From NCBI GenBank assembly GCA_028823995.1, contig JAPPFD010000008.1, forward strand, positions 1-64,000: a stretch of 64,000 bases of DNA, written 5' to 3'. The position numbers and the translations under genes were made by a program. The stretch comes from a bacterium (GTDB taxonomy: Bacteria > Actinomycetota > Acidimicrobiia > Spongiisociales > ZC4RG35). The notes below the pieces were generated by a model. That model ran no database searches, had not been told where the DNA came from, and was given only the letters and a program-made list of their open reading frames with translations. The first letter of the stretch is position 1; each line of letters starts with the position of its first letter. Shown here piece after piece: positions 1 through 8,350 of the stretch.

Positions 1-527
1 ACGCTCACATCTAAAGGGTTGCGCAACTGTTGTGTTGTTCCGAAACCGACGCCGCGGCGGCGCTGCTCACCTCGACCACAGCCCGCCGCCACTACCTACA
101 AAACCTCAACAATCGCATCTCTTGAACACCGGATGAAGGGACGCCGACTCCCGGTATCGGGAGGGTTGGGGAACCCGAAGAACAAGGGACCCATTCGACA
201 CACCCGGGGCTCTCTTCGGGTGGTCACTGGATCACGACACCTCCCACCCGAAAACGGACCGGTGAAAGGCACACCTTCAGTGCAACCGTGTGGTCGACCT
301 AGCTCACAGTTAACCAACCCTTCAACAGAACTATGTCCCAAACCCGCCTGCCCTTGCAGTAGCCTCCATCGAAAGCACCCTGGACACCCGAACAGCTCCA
401 GTTTTCCCGGAGATGCAGGTGTGCCCCCACTTTGAGGGAGGAGGTGCCTGAATGAAGGGTAATTGGGGGATGGAGTGCCTGAGAGTGAAGTTGGGAATGA
501 CAAGCGCAGGAAGGTCCGCTGGCGAGT
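1..527. other. Non-coding or decayed region at the window start
   Basis: I see no convincing gene here. The open frames on both strands are rich in Pro, Arg and Ser, have no recognisable domain and lack a clear ribosome binding site. A short hairpin is visible: CTCCCG at 148-153 and CGGGAG at 158-163 with a 4-base loop. No T-tract follows, so it is not a good terminator. The stretch may be degenerate accessory DNA. Confidence 0.4.
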
Positions 528-1358
528 TTGACAGGTGAGCAGAGACTCCGAGATAGAGAGAGAATTGCCATTGCTTGGTCCCTCGCTCTACTGCTAGCGA
601 TGGGAGTTGTGGCAGCCGTTCGCTTAGCGGGAGCTGAATGGAGTGAGGCGTTCGTTCAGGGGCTAGTTGCTATCGGGGGCGTGTTGGCTTTGACGTACCG
701 CAATCGTCCTAGGGTGCGCATCCGTTTCCTTCACCGCCATGCTCTATACCTCGAGATAGTGAATACCGGCAATCGCGTGGCCAAGCAGGTTGTCGTCAAT
801 GTGCATCCTCCCATTGACTATCGGTCAACGGGGAGGGGGTCGGTTGGAGGACGCGAGGAGTTTGGGTTGAGAGAGGGTTTTGGCGATATGGACCGAGATC
901 AACGCTATGTGGTCTATTTGGGAAGTTCGGCTAAGGTGCCATTCACGAAGGACACTGTTTTTGAGGTGTCCTATAAGAGGGGTTGGTGGTTCGGGTGGCA
1001 AAGCGTAAGGGTGACATACGGTGGGTCTGGATGGGACTTTTCCCTGGGCAGTGATCGCGGTACGGCCGAGGGGGATTTGGTGCAGGCTATCCAGAACTTC
1101 GACAAGAAAATGGATCGGATGACGGATGCCATTAAGGTGATCGGAGATCGCTTGCGCCCGCCACTAGAGGGAGGTCTAGATATTGAATGGAAGGAGTGCC
1201 CCTCTTGCAATTGGGACCGCTTTTGCTTCATCCCGACATCGGGTTTGAGCACCTTTAGGTGTGTCAACTGTCTCTCGGACTACGAACCGGACTGTGGCTG
1301 CGAGGTGACGTGGTGCCAGCATCGCCCCGCCCCACAACAATGCGAGAGGACAGCCTGA
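528..1358 (+). CDS. Hypothetical membrane protein with C-terminal zinc-ribbon-like cysteines
   Basis: I do not recognise this 276-residue protein. It opens with two probable membrane segments (about residues 13-34 and 39-57), followed by a beta-rich soluble region and a C-terminal Cys-rich part. That part has CPSC at 224-227 and CVNC at 245-248, a typical zinc-ribbon spacing, followed by further Cys and His residues. The start used is TTG at 528 with a weak upstream GA-rich stretch. A membrane-anchored regulatory or sensing role is possible but only inferred. It stands alone, with poor intergenic DNA on both sides, at the edge of an accessory region. Base composition is lower in GC than the dcw genes downstream. 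Confidence 0.6.
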   Translation: MTGEQRLRDRERIAIAWSLALLLAMGVVAAVRLAGAEWSEAFVQGLVAIGGVLALTYRNRPRVRIRFLHRHALYLEIVNTGNRVAKQVVVNVHPPIDYRSTGRGSVGGREEFGLREGFGDMDRDQRYVVYLGSSAKVPFTKDTVFEVSYKRGWWFGWQSVRVTYGGSGWDFSLGSDRGTAEGDLVQAIQNFDKKMDRMTDAIKVIGDRLRPPLEGGLDIEWKECPSCNWDRFCFIPTSGLSTFRCVNCLSDYEPDCGCEVTWCQHRPAPQQCERTA

Positions 1359-1854
1359 TGCCCGCAGTTCCACCGCTCCGACAGCCCATTGGTACACCAC
1401 CACGACTGCGAAGAATGACGGCGTGTTCACCACGAACCAACCCTTCGTGACAAACCACCGTGGTACAAACACCACCCCTGGGTGGAATTTCGGTGATCGA
1501 CTCTGGGACTCTGGTTGCACTTTCGCTGATCGCCATCACTGGTGGTTGAACAACCACCCTGAACCGCCCCGCCTTTATCGGAGACGTAGGTGTGCCCGCC
1601 AGTGGGTCACCAATGAGGCTGCCGTCGCTGTCAGGAAGGCCCTCGAAAACGACGAACCCGAAACAGGCTGGCACGACTAACAGCAAACCGCCAGAAGGGC
1701 GATGACGCCGAGGCGGGACAATCCACCCCAGCCCAAAGGTCAGGGCGGTTCGGGCTTGTCGCCTCCGCGGTGTTCAGAAGCCGGTTTCTGGCAGCATCGG
1801 CCCGCGTACACGGTTTGGTGATGCTTGACTCGGGTTGGCGGCCTCCCCCACCCG
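1359..1854. other. Intergenic stretch without a supported gene
   Basis: About 500 bases with no recognisable gene. An 85-codon frame at 1423-1680 has no family signature or good ribosome binding site. Parts resemble bases 311-430 (AACCAACCCTTC at 311 and 1435; GGAGA-GTAGGTGTGCCC-like text near 408 and 1581), which suggests a decayed repeat. Confidence 0.35.
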
Positions 1855-2904
1855 TCATCTGCTGCTGGTCAGCCCAGCGGTGATCGCCTTCCGGAGTTTC
1901 TCAGCAGGCCAGGGCTTCTTTTCAGTTTTACCCTGTACGAATCCGTCCAGTTGGGCCCAGATCCGAGGCAGGTCGGTCTCGACCGCAACTGTCATCATTT
2001 CCCAGTTTTCCTGCATGCCCACCTTCGTCAGGTTGGCCGATCCGACCAGTGCCGCTTCGGCCCTTGTTCTGCTCCGATCGACAACCACCCAAGCCTTGGC
2101 ATGAAGCATCGACTCACCACGAGTACTCCTGGGGCTTCTATACCAACCGAGAACCTCAACATCGCAACGATTAATGAGTTCCCACGCTTCTTCCCAATCC
2201 GAAACGGTCGCCGATTTGAAGCGATACTCTTTGGTGTCACCAATGATCAGAGTGACCGGCCGCCCGAGGGTGTGCTCTTGCAACCAGGCCAAACCCCACA
2301 CACTGGCGTAACCCACCACCACATAAAGAGGCCCCTCGGAATGATATCTCAAGAACTCGTGGACATGTGTCGCAGCCTTGCTGCTAAACGAAAGTAAACC
2401 ATCAAGCGGCTGATTCGCGGAAACCCCAACATCGAAAGAACATCGACAAGACGGCTCCATCGCTGCAAACGGTGCCCGGACAACCCGTTGATGTTGCCGA
2501 CCCCCCGCCCGGTCCACCGGGTGCTGCACCGCATCGAGTTGGTTCAGCCGCTCCAAAGGAGTAAACGGAGCAACTGACGCGGAAGTGGTCGGGGCTCTTC
2601 GGTTCCCAATGCGTTGGTGTTCTGATGGGGTGAGTCTCCTCCCTGTCCTAGTCGCAACACGGGGGGAATCTGCCGAGCGGTCTCCAAGTTTCCTGCCGTG
2701 CTGTGGGTGGGTTGGCCATTTGTGTGGCATCCGCCCTTTGGTTGGGCGGTCTTCTATCCACTCCCAAAGCAGGAGCCCCAGGAGGATCGCTCCGGCCAGG
2801 CCAACGAAAACCAGAGGAAGTAGCCATTCCCGATACAGAATCCTCAGGAGGATCGCTCCGGCCAAGCCAACAACAATCAGGGGAAGCCAGGTTCTCAAAC
2901 GCAT
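1855..2904 (-). CDS. Membrane-anchored phospholipase D-like protein
   Basis: The 349-residue product has a C-terminal phospholipase-D/nuclease-like domain. It shows the single half-motif H268-x-K270 followed 18 residues later by GSANLT (288-293), the usual HKD arrangement. Enzymes of this superfamily with one HKD motif work as dimers on phosphodiester bonds of lipids or nucleic acids. The N-terminus carries two consecutive, near-identical hydrophobic segments (residues about 6-27 and 28-49) encoded by a 66-bp tandem duplication. A basic, low-complexity linker (about 50-150) joins the halves. It begins with ATG. Position beside a restriction-modification system makes a defence or nuclease role plausible, but the substrate cannot be read from sequence. 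The linker is poorly conserved in appearance, so a frame error there is possible. Confidence 0.6.
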   Translation of the reverse strand: MRLRTWLPLIVVGLAGAILLRILYREWLLPLVFVGLAGAILLGLLLWEWIEDRPTKGRMPHKWPTHPQHGRKLGDRSADSPRVATRTGRRLTPSEHQRIGNRRAPTTSASVAPFTPLERLNQLDAVQHPVDRAGGRQHQRVVRAPFAAMEPSCRCSFDVGVSANQPLDGLLSFSSKAATHVHEFLRYHSEGPLYVVVGYASVWGLAWLQEHTLGRPVTLIIGDTKEYRFKSATVSDWEEAWELINRCDVEVLGWYRSPRSTRGESMLHAKAWVVVDRSRTRAEAALVGSANLTKVGMQENWEMMTVAVETDLPRIWAQLDGFVQGKTEKKPWPAEKLRKAITAGLTSSR

Positions 2905-2910
2905 GCCGAC
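2779..2910 (-). repeat. 66-bp tandem duplication encoding twin membrane segments
   Basis: Twenty identical bases at 2779-2798 recur at 2845-2864. The period is 66 bases, exactly 22 codons, so the duplication keeps frame. It encodes the two hydrophobic N-terminal segments of the phospholipase D-like protein. The two units differ at several later positions, so the duplication is not brand new. Confidence 0.8.
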
Positions 2911-3240
2911 TCAGCCAACAACCATCACGAAAACACACCATCACGACAAAAAGCGGGCTCACCTCTCTCTCCGCTAAAATCGGAGAGATTCACCCACATA
3001 CAAGTAGGCGGTTCATGCCACCTGTGCTGGTGCTCGGGACAGTAGACAATAACAGTCATCATAGAAACGGATGCTCGGCGGCCACTGGGTTTGTGCCCGC
3101 CATCACCGTCCTCGTCGGCGAACCCGAGGCGGTTGAGAAACGACTACGAGAGGACTGGTCGGGATCGCCCGATCCCGCCGGCGGCGTTTGTGCTCACAGG
3201 GAGAACTACTGAACAGTCAAGACCAGATCCGGAGTTCAAC
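2905..3240. other. Divergent intergenic region
   Basis: About 335 bases between the minus-strand PLD-like gene and the plus-strand gene starting near 3241. Codons run open in the downstream frame from 3091, but the residues before 3241 are low-complexity Pro/Arg/Ser and look untranslated. Promoters for both genes should lie here. I could not pick convincing -35/-10 pairs. Confidence 0.4.
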
Positions 3241-4260
3241 TTGAACAGCGAAAAAGACCTCATCGAGAGAATGGGCCTAGCCGCGGTACGCGCAGTCGAG
3301 GATGTCACCTACTACAGGAGGTTGGCTCCGGGGAAGGATCCCACGCCCGACTGGCGGGTGAAGATGGCCGATGGGCGGGAAGCCGACATAGAGGTAACAG
3401 AGGTCACCGACGGCCAGGCTCGCAGTCTCCGGTGTCAACTGACCAGCAGGGACAACCGCGCGCGGGAGTGGTCAGCATCTGGCCTTACTCATGACTGGTC
3501 TATCGGAGTTACGTTCATGAGCCCGGAGGTAGGAACACGGCCTGCCAAAGAACTCGTAGCGGCGTTGGTTGCCGTCCTGATAGAAGTCGAGAATGTCGGG
3601 AGCAGTCCCGAAGAGATGGCGGCCATCGCTCGGGAACGTCTCATCTATCCCGATCAGTTCCTAGATCGCTCCCCTTGGCTTGGGTCCTATCAGCAGGCCG
3701 ATCGAAAAGGGATAAATCTTGAGGACTGGGCGACAATATACTCGGGGTACTGGTATCCGCAACTGCTCGCAGACCACTTAAAAGGTCGGTCAACAGAGCG
3801 CGGTATATCCGTTCTCAAAGCTCCCGTCCCGGTATCGGAGGGGTGGTCTGGGAAAGTGCGCACCTACGCAAGCCCGAGCGAAGGCAGCACCGAGTATGAG
3901 GCATTGCTATCCGCGATCCAAGACGGGATCGACCACAAGACCGCCAAACGCCAGATGGACAACTCCCCCGGCCTCAAGTGGCTGACAGTGGTACTGGAAG
4001 GCATCGCCGCCTGGCAACTCATCGACAACCTCGACGTCAACTCAAAGCCGGAACCAGAGGCGCGGCTGTACTCCCAGCTAAGGCGCATCACATTCCCCTA
4101 CTTCGACGAGGTGTGGGCCATAGCACCCCGCGACCAAAGCCTGGTTGTTCTCCGCCTCTCTAGGTGTCCTTCCCATGATCGCCATCACATCGACTGCATG
4201 TCACTCATCGCACCGGAGAAGGCCTCTCCAATAGACATTATCCGGTGCCTGGAGCGGTAG
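3241..4260 (+). CDS. Hypothetical protein with a probable PD-(D/E)XK nuclease-like core
   Basis: About 339 residues. I start it at TTG 3241 because GGAG sits six bases upstream and the frame before it is low-complexity; an earlier TTG at 3091 is in the same frame. Near the N-terminus is P36-D37 followed by a strand and E51-V-T53. This resembles the PD-(D/E)XK arrangement with the lysine replaced by Thr, a variant seen in some restriction-endonuclease-fold proteins. The rest is mixed alpha/beta with no motif I know. It lies between a PLD-like protein and a restriction-modification pair. An effector or nuclease-derived role in defence is an inference. If the lysine is truly absent, catalysis would need another residue. 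Confidence 0.55.
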   Translation: MNSEKDLIERMGLAAVRAVEDVTYYRRLAPGKDPTPDWRVKMADGREADIEVTEVTDGQARSLRCQLTSRDNRAREWSASGLTHDWSIGVTFMSPEVGTRPAKELVAALVAVLIEVENVGSSPEEMAAIARERLIYPDQFLDRSPWLGSYQQADRKGINLEDWATIYSGYWYPQLLADHLKGRSTERGISVLKAPVPVSEGWSGKVRTYASPSEGSTEYEALLSAIQDGIDHKTAKRQMDNSPGLKWLTVVLEGIAAWQLIDNLDVNSKPEPEARLYSQLRRITFPYFDEVWAIAPRDQSLVVLRLSRCPSHDRHHIDCMSLIAPEKASPIDIIRCLER

Positions 4261-4294
4261 CCGTGTCATGGAATAGGCCTCTTCACGTGAGGCT

Positions 4295-5071
4295 TTAGCC
4301 TTTTAGGAAAGCGATCCATTGGCGGGTGGGGATGCCGGCCAGTGGTCTGTCGAGCATCTCTTGGGTCCAGTCATCCATGACACCTACCCGGGCTATGCGC
4401 CCGAAGTTGCCACCTCCGTCGTATTGGGGCTTGTCCGAGGTGTGTCCCCGTTGCCGATAGGGTCTGTCAACTTCTGGCGAGGCTATTGTCCTGCTTTTCT
4501 CGGTGCGGCGGATGTGCTGCCACCAATGGTTTCGGTATTGAGCCACATATCTGGCTGGCCACAGCCCCGGAGAGTCGACAGTAGGGACGCCGGATAACAC
4601 GTTTGACAGGTGCCAGGGGACGACTGCCAGCATGTCCCACTCCGTGCATGCCGCGGGTGTGACGGTGTATCTGAAACTCGGCTCGGCTTCCTTGGCCAGC
4701 ACATACCAGCCTTTAAGTTCGATGCCCAGAGCTACGTGGTATTCACCGAAGTCCTGCTGTTTTCGCAGCAGAACATCCGGGAAAGTTTGGGTTTGCCGGT
4801 CAAACCGATAAAGGGGCCACTCGTCGTTGGGATCCCACACGTCTCTTATCCGGTTCAGGGTACGAACAACCTGCACCTCGATAGTTGTTCCGAGCATGGT
4901 GTTCAGGGCGAACAGGTCGCTTACATCGATCCCTTCGATGTTGGTGGTGGAGTTGAAGTATCCAGGAAGAGCGAGCAGCGCCTCCCTGACACGATGCATC
5001 AGCAGCGTCCGAGGGTCATCCGGATCCGGAACAGGGAGAGATGGAGCAAGGGGGTCACTTTGAGGAATCAC
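4295..5071 (-). CDS. Probable type II restriction endonuclease
   Basis: The 258-residue product has a PD-(D/E)XK signature: P98-D99 within TFPDVLL, then E118-L-K120 within GIELKGWYV. It overlaps the end of the DNA methyltransferase gene by four bases (ATGA arrangement), so the two are translationally coupled. Size and context fit a type II restriction enzyme that cuts unmodified DNA. Recognition sequence cannot be predicted by eye. No helicase or specificity subunit is nearby, which argues against type I or III. The methyltransferase is upstream in the operon, so protection would be made first. Alternative: another nuclease-fold protein partnered with the methylase, but a cognate restriction enzyme is the simplest reading. 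Confidence 0.7.
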   Translation of the reverse strand: MIPQSDPLAPSLPVPDPDDPRTLLMHRVREALLALPGYFNSTTNIEGIDVSDLFALNTMLGTTIEVQVVRTLNRIRDVWDPNDEWPLYRFDRQTQTFPDVLLRKQQDFGEYHVALGIELKGWYVLAKEAEPSFRYTVTPAACTEWDMLAVVPWHLSNVLSGVPTVDSPGLWPARYVAQYRNHWWQHIRRTEKSRTIASPEVDRPYRQRGHTSDKPQYDGGGNFGRIARVGVMDDWTQEMLDRPLAGIPTRQWIAFLKG

Positions 5072-6111
5072 GCTGGCAAGGGAAGTGGTTCCAGGGACCG
5101 CAGCCGTTCTGTGGCGAGATCGGCAAACCGGTCAACCAATTCGGCTGCGTATCCGTTCCGGCCTAGTTCCACCGCGGCGACCACGCCACTACACAAGCCC
5201 CCAAACGGCTCCCAGATGGTGTCTCCAGAGCGGGTGGCGGCAGTAATGATCCGGCGCATGAATTCCAGCGGCTTCTGGTTAAGGTGAACCGCGGCGTTAC
5301 GGCCAGGGCTGTACACCCGCGGCGCGGAACGCACGCCATTGCCCTTGTAACGCTCTCGGCCGTGCAACGGCGGCTCAGCCCACACATTGGTGATGCCGTG
5401 GGTGTGGTTCCATTTATCCCGGAGCGTCGCCCACTCAGCAGCGGTTACCGGATGGGTTCCGTCCAGCGAGTAGTACGGCGCGCCCTGGAGGCTGCCGTGC
5501 TCGTTGGCGTAATCGACCAGGCGCTGCATCATATCGGGTGGGGGAAAATACCACATCCAATCTTGAGTCAGGTACTTACGAGTTGCAGCGTTGGCCACCC
5601 CGCACGCGCGGTTAGCAGCATGCAACGGAAGCCCAGCCCGTTGCCACTCGTAGCGCAGCCAAGCCTTCGCTGACATCATGCCCGTCGGGGTGGGGAACTC
5701 TAAACGTCGCCGGTAGAAAGCGCACATCTCTGTCACGACCGGAAACTGTCTGATCGTATCCCCGTTCACGTTCCCAGCAATGTGCCCTATACCCTTATCC
5801 CACACAATGGTCTGCACGTACTCCCAGCCGTAGCGGATCAGCACCGGGTGGACGGTGGCCCAACCAACCTCGGTGTTCCAAAACCATAAAGTTGATGAAG
5901 GCCGGGCAAACCGGGACCACAACTCAACATGAGGTTCATACCAGCCTGCCAACCCCTCGGCGGTGCGAGGATCGCCCGGGAACCCACCAACCCCATAGGC
6001 ACCGTCAGATATAATCGCATCAGGTGCTGGCCACCGGCTATAAGCGTCAAGAGCATCCCCTCGGAACACCGACCATTCACCAAGGCACCTGGCTGCTTTC
6101 GCCAACTCCAT
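5068..6111 (-). CDS. DNA methyltransferase (N4/N6 class, beta-type motif order)
   Basis: The 347-residue protein looks like an N4-cytosine/N6-adenine DNA methylase. The catalytic motif IV region comes first as S35-D-G-A-Y-G40 (in place of DPPY/SPPY). The SAM-binding motif I comes near the C-terminus (WEPFGGLCSG, about 300-309), followed by an acidic residue in AAELVD. That order is the beta class. It would protect host DNA from the downstream restriction enzyme. ATG at 6111 has a strong GGAGGAG ribosome binding site just upstream. The replacement of the usual double proline by Gly-Ala is notable but leaves the aromatic Tyr, which stacks on the flipped base. Confidence 0.8.
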   Translation of the reverse strand: MELAKAARCLGEWSVFRGDALDAYSRWPAPDAIISDGAYGVGGFPGDPRTAEGLAGWYEPHVELWSRFARPSSTLWFWNTEVGWATVHPVLIRYGWEYVQTIVWDKGIGHIAGNVNGDTIRQFPVVTEMCAFYRRRLEFPTPTGMMSAKAWLRYEWQRAGLPLHAANRACGVANAATRKYLTQDWMWYFPPPDMMQRLVDYANEHGSLQGAPYYSLDGTHPVTAAEWATLRDKWNHTHGITNVWAEPPLHGRERYKGNGVRSAPRVYSPGRNAAVHLNQKPLEFMRRIITAATRSGDTIWEPFGGLCSGVVAAVELGRNGYAAELVDRFADLATERLRSLEPLPLPA

Positions 6112-6131
6112 TACTCCTCCAACGGCTCTCT

Positions 6132-6161
6132 ATCGTATCCTACAAGAGTGCAGTGTCACAA
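6132..6161 (-). promoter_or_regulatory. Candidate promoter of the restriction-modification operon
   Basis: On the minus strand TTGTGA (6161-6156) and TACGAT (6137-6132) are separated by 18 bases. The predicted transcript would start about 13 bases before the methyltransferase ATG. Confidence 0.4.
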
Positions 6162-6611
6162 GGCAGTCTTACTCGAGCGCAAGAACCGAGCTAACGGGAC
6201 CGGCAGGATGAACTCGAAGGTGTGATCGTCGAGCCGGGGACCGTCAGGTTTGCAGCGGGACTTCAAAGGCTTCTGCAGGATCCGTCTGCGGCTGTGGGCA
6301 AATGGTCACAAATGGGGATCGAACTGGGGGCGTCTCTATGCCTCGACCGGCTTTTTGGTAGATTGGACTTTGACGAAGGCTGTAACAAGTAGAGCCCTTG
6401 ACTTAGGATCATGCCGCCTCGATCAGGGCTACCTGGGTCGCTCAACGAAGACAGGTCAAGCCGGTTGGCGACACGGTAAGTCGAGCGAATCTATGACCCG
6501 AATCCGGTAGGCTCTGTTTTACCCCCGACGCTCCTTACAGTGTCTAGATACCGGTTGTGAGTGACCACTAGGCGGTCGCTCCGGTCCCCATTCCCTAGCC
6601 AAAGGTACCCG
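6162..6611. other. Intergenic stretch without a supported gene
   Basis: About 450 bases between the restriction-modification operon and the next plus-strand gene. An 86-codon frame at 6250-6510 has no recognisable features and no ribosome binding site. I see no clear repeats. Confidence 0.35.
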
Positions 6612-7277
6612 ATGCGTGACGACTATCTACTCGACGATCTTGATACGATCCCGGATCCTATCCAGCTAAGCAGCGATGCTTTGAACGAATATCGGAGGCT
6701 GATGATCGACATCAAGACTCGCTCCGAGTTCATCGAACAGTTTGACACATCCCTCCCACATCACATCGGGTGGCTGGAATCGGTCTGCCTTCAGATCCGC
6801 AAAATACTAGAGAACATTGCCTACGCCTGCCTGGTTGCCAATGGGCAACACATGCCCAACAGAATCAGACGGAAATACAATCCCGATGAAATCCTAAGCA
6901 AGCTCGATCAGGTTATACCCGGCTGCTGGCCAGAACCAGTGCTTGCCAACAAGCCCGAGCCCACAGCCCGAAGACATCCCCAGGACGCCGGGACAATCGA
7001 CACACGGCCTTCCGGCGACTGGTTAATCCGAGCCGAACTCCCAGAGATTTATGGACGGCTAGGAGACTTGCTCCACAACCGCAACCCCCTTAGGAGTTCA
7101 TATAACGACATCAACTACTTCATCACTCGTTTACCGAAATGGCATCACAGAATCCGGCGACTACTCACAAAGCACAAGATTGCGATCATCCGTGAGGAAG
7201 AAATGTACCTTGTCCAGATTTCTCCAAACGGAGTAACTATCACGCCCTTCGTCCGGATTGGCCCGACCTCGCTGTAA
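6612..7277 (+). CDS. Hypothetical helical protein with an R-x5-H motif
   Basis: I do not recognise this 221-residue protein. ATG 6612 is preferred over GTG 6561 because AAAGG lies six bases upstream and the extra residues are Arg/Ser-rich. It is predicted mostly helical. R149-LGDLL-H155, followed by NRNPL, resembles the R-x4-6-H signature of HEPN ribonucleases, which are common in toxin and abortive-infection systems. One short motif is weak evidence. It follows a restriction-modification operon on the opposite strand, and AT content is higher than in neighbouring housekeeping genes, both consistent with an accessory or defence gene. Confidence 0.5.
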   Translation: MRDDYLLDDLDTIPDPIQLSSDALNEYRRLMIDIKTRSEFIEQFDTSLPHHIGWLESVCLQIRKILENIAYACLVANGQHMPNRIRRKYNPDEILSKLDQVIPGCWPEPVLANKPEPTARRHPQDAGTIDTRPSGDWLIRAELPEIYGRLGDLLHNRNPLRSSYNDINYFITRLPKWHHRIRRLLTKHKIAIIREEEMYLVQISPNGVTITPFVRIGPTSL

Positions 7278-7384
7278 CTCCTAGGGACATGGTTGATAGA
7301 AAACAACATTAGGAAGCACTGACAGGCCGGTACGCTCACGACCCGAGCCGACAGTAGAGGTGACACCTCAATGTGCCTACTGTA

Positions 7385-7580
7385 CGTTGACCTGGGATAA
7401 CATCCCTATCTCGAGCGTAGACGGACAGCGGCTTCGCCATCAGACGGGCCGTTCGCGCCTCTTCCGAGAGCCGCCACTATTGCGAGCCCACCATTCATTC
7501 AGGCGAAGAGAACACGGGCTACCCTGATACTAAATGTGGTACTGACAAAGCCAGATACTGCGTTGACCTGGGATGTTATC
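7385..7580 (+). repeat. Pair of direct repeats with palindromic ends
   Basis: CGTTGACCTGGGAT occurs at 7385-7398 and again at 7561-7574, 176 bases apart. Each runs into a palindrome-like element: GGGATAACATCCC at 7394-7406 (arms GGGAT/ATCCC) and GGGATGTTATC at 7570-7580. The centres AAC and GTT are complementary. They could be regulator sites or the scars of a small insertion. Confidence 0.6.
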
Positions 7581-7700
7581 GACTGATGAGGTGTTGGGGG
7601 AGGGCACCCAGAACAGGGGAGGAGTCGCGTCGTTTTCGCGGGATAGTAGTCATTTTCGCGAGGAGGTGGAGGATCGGGCGCCGGTCTCGATGTCTGGTTT

Positions 7701-7726
7701 CTGTCCCCTCCACGTGGAGTGGACGG
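7701..7726. promoter_or_regulatory. Palindrome upstream of mraZ
   Basis: CTCCACGTGGAG (7708-7719) is a perfect palindrome. After one mismatch the symmetry continues outward for six more pairs to 7701 and 7726 (one G-T). With no loop it fits a DNA-binding-protein site better than a terminator. Confidence 0.45.
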
Positions 7727-7765
7727 GGGGATCCTGGGACCCGGGGGAGGCAGAAAACCGGTCTT

Positions 7766-7790
7766 TGGGAGGGTAGGTGGAGTAAAGTGG
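7766..7790 (+). promoter_or_regulatory. Candidate MraZ binding boxes
   Basis: TGG occurs at 7766, 7778 and 7788 as TGGGA, GTGGA and GTGGT, with steps of 12 and 10 bases. MraZ proteins are known to bind short TGG-type direct repeats with about 10-base phasing in front of mraZ and repress the dcw operon. Assignment here rests on that similarity and position only. Confidence 0.4.
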
Positions 7791-7798
7791 TACAAAAG

Positions 7799-7829
7799 TT
7801 GCTATAAATAGAGATTATTGGTATAGAAT
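7799..7829 (+). promoter_or_regulatory. Candidate mraZ promoter
   Basis: TTGCTA (7799-7804) and TATAGA (7822-7827) are 17 bases apart in an AT-rich stretch about 60 bases before mraZ. It lies just downstream of the candidate MraZ boxes. Confidence 0.4.
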
Positions 7830-7888
7830 GGAAAAACCTTCTAAGATATACCCCACCAAATTGACAGGACGAATTCCACGAGGCCCCG

Positions 7889-8314
7889 ATGTTCTTAGGA
7901 ACCACCAGACGCACAGTCGACGACAAGGGTCGACTGGTGTTGCCCAAGCTGTTCCGCGGCGAGTTGGCTCCATCCTGCGTGGTCACCAAGGGTCAGGACG
8001 GGAATCTACTGATCTACTCCCAGGAGGGGTGGAACCAGCGGGCGACGGAGGTGCGGACCAGCTACAGCCGAGAGACCCCTGCCGGTCGGAGGTTTCGGCG
8101 GTTGATGTTCTTCGGCGCTGCCAGCCAACAGTCCATGGATGGACAGGGGCGTCTGATGGTCACGCCCGAACTTCGGAAGCACGCCGGAATCGAGTGTGGG
8201 GAGGAAGTGGTGGTGGTGGGAGTGGACGACGAGATAGAAGTTTGGAGCGCATCGGCCTTCCTAAGCCATGTGGAAGAAGCCGAGAGCCCATCCCCAGGCC
8301 AGGAAACGAGGTGA
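7889..8314 (+). CDS. mraZ: Transcriptional regulator MraZ
   Basis: The 141-residue protein has the two tandem AbrB-like MraZ repeats: VDDKGRLVLP near residue 10 and MDGQGRLMVTP near 83. Each carries the conserved D-x-x-G-R turn. MraZ assembles into rings and binds direct repeats ahead of its own gene, tuning the division and cell-wall operon that follows. Length is normal for the family. The C-terminus (residues 125-141) is an acidic, Pro-rich tail. It is the first gene of the dcw cluster and is separated from rsmH by a 120-base gap that contains a long hairpin. Confidence 0.95.
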   Translation: MFLGTTRRTVDDKGRLVLPKLFRGELAPSCVVTKGQDGNLLIYSQEGWNQRATEVRTSYSRETPAGRRFRRLMFFGAASQQSMDGQGRLMVTPELRKHAGIECGEEVVVVGVDDEIEVWSASAFLSHVEEAESPSPGQETR

Positions 8315-8350
8315 ACGCTTCCGATCCGGAATGACAGGTGAACCGACGAC

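Larger units (their letters stand above)
7278..7888. other. Long regulatory region upstream of mraZ
   Basis: About 610 bases with no convincing gene. It holds a pair of direct repeats, a perfect 12-base palindrome, TGG-box repeats resembling MraZ sites and an AT-rich promoter-like segment, each listed separately. This is the boundary between the accessory region and the dcw cluster. Confidence 0.55.

Noticed and set aside
148-163. Terminator hairpin
   Set aside because: Six-pair stem is followed by G-rich DNA with no T-tract.
1423-1680. Possible 85-residue gene
   Set aside because: No ribosome binding site, odd composition (many Trp, His, Arg, Asn), no domain.
6250-6510. Possible 86-residue gene
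   Set aside because: No ribosome binding site or recognisable features; composition unlike neighbours.
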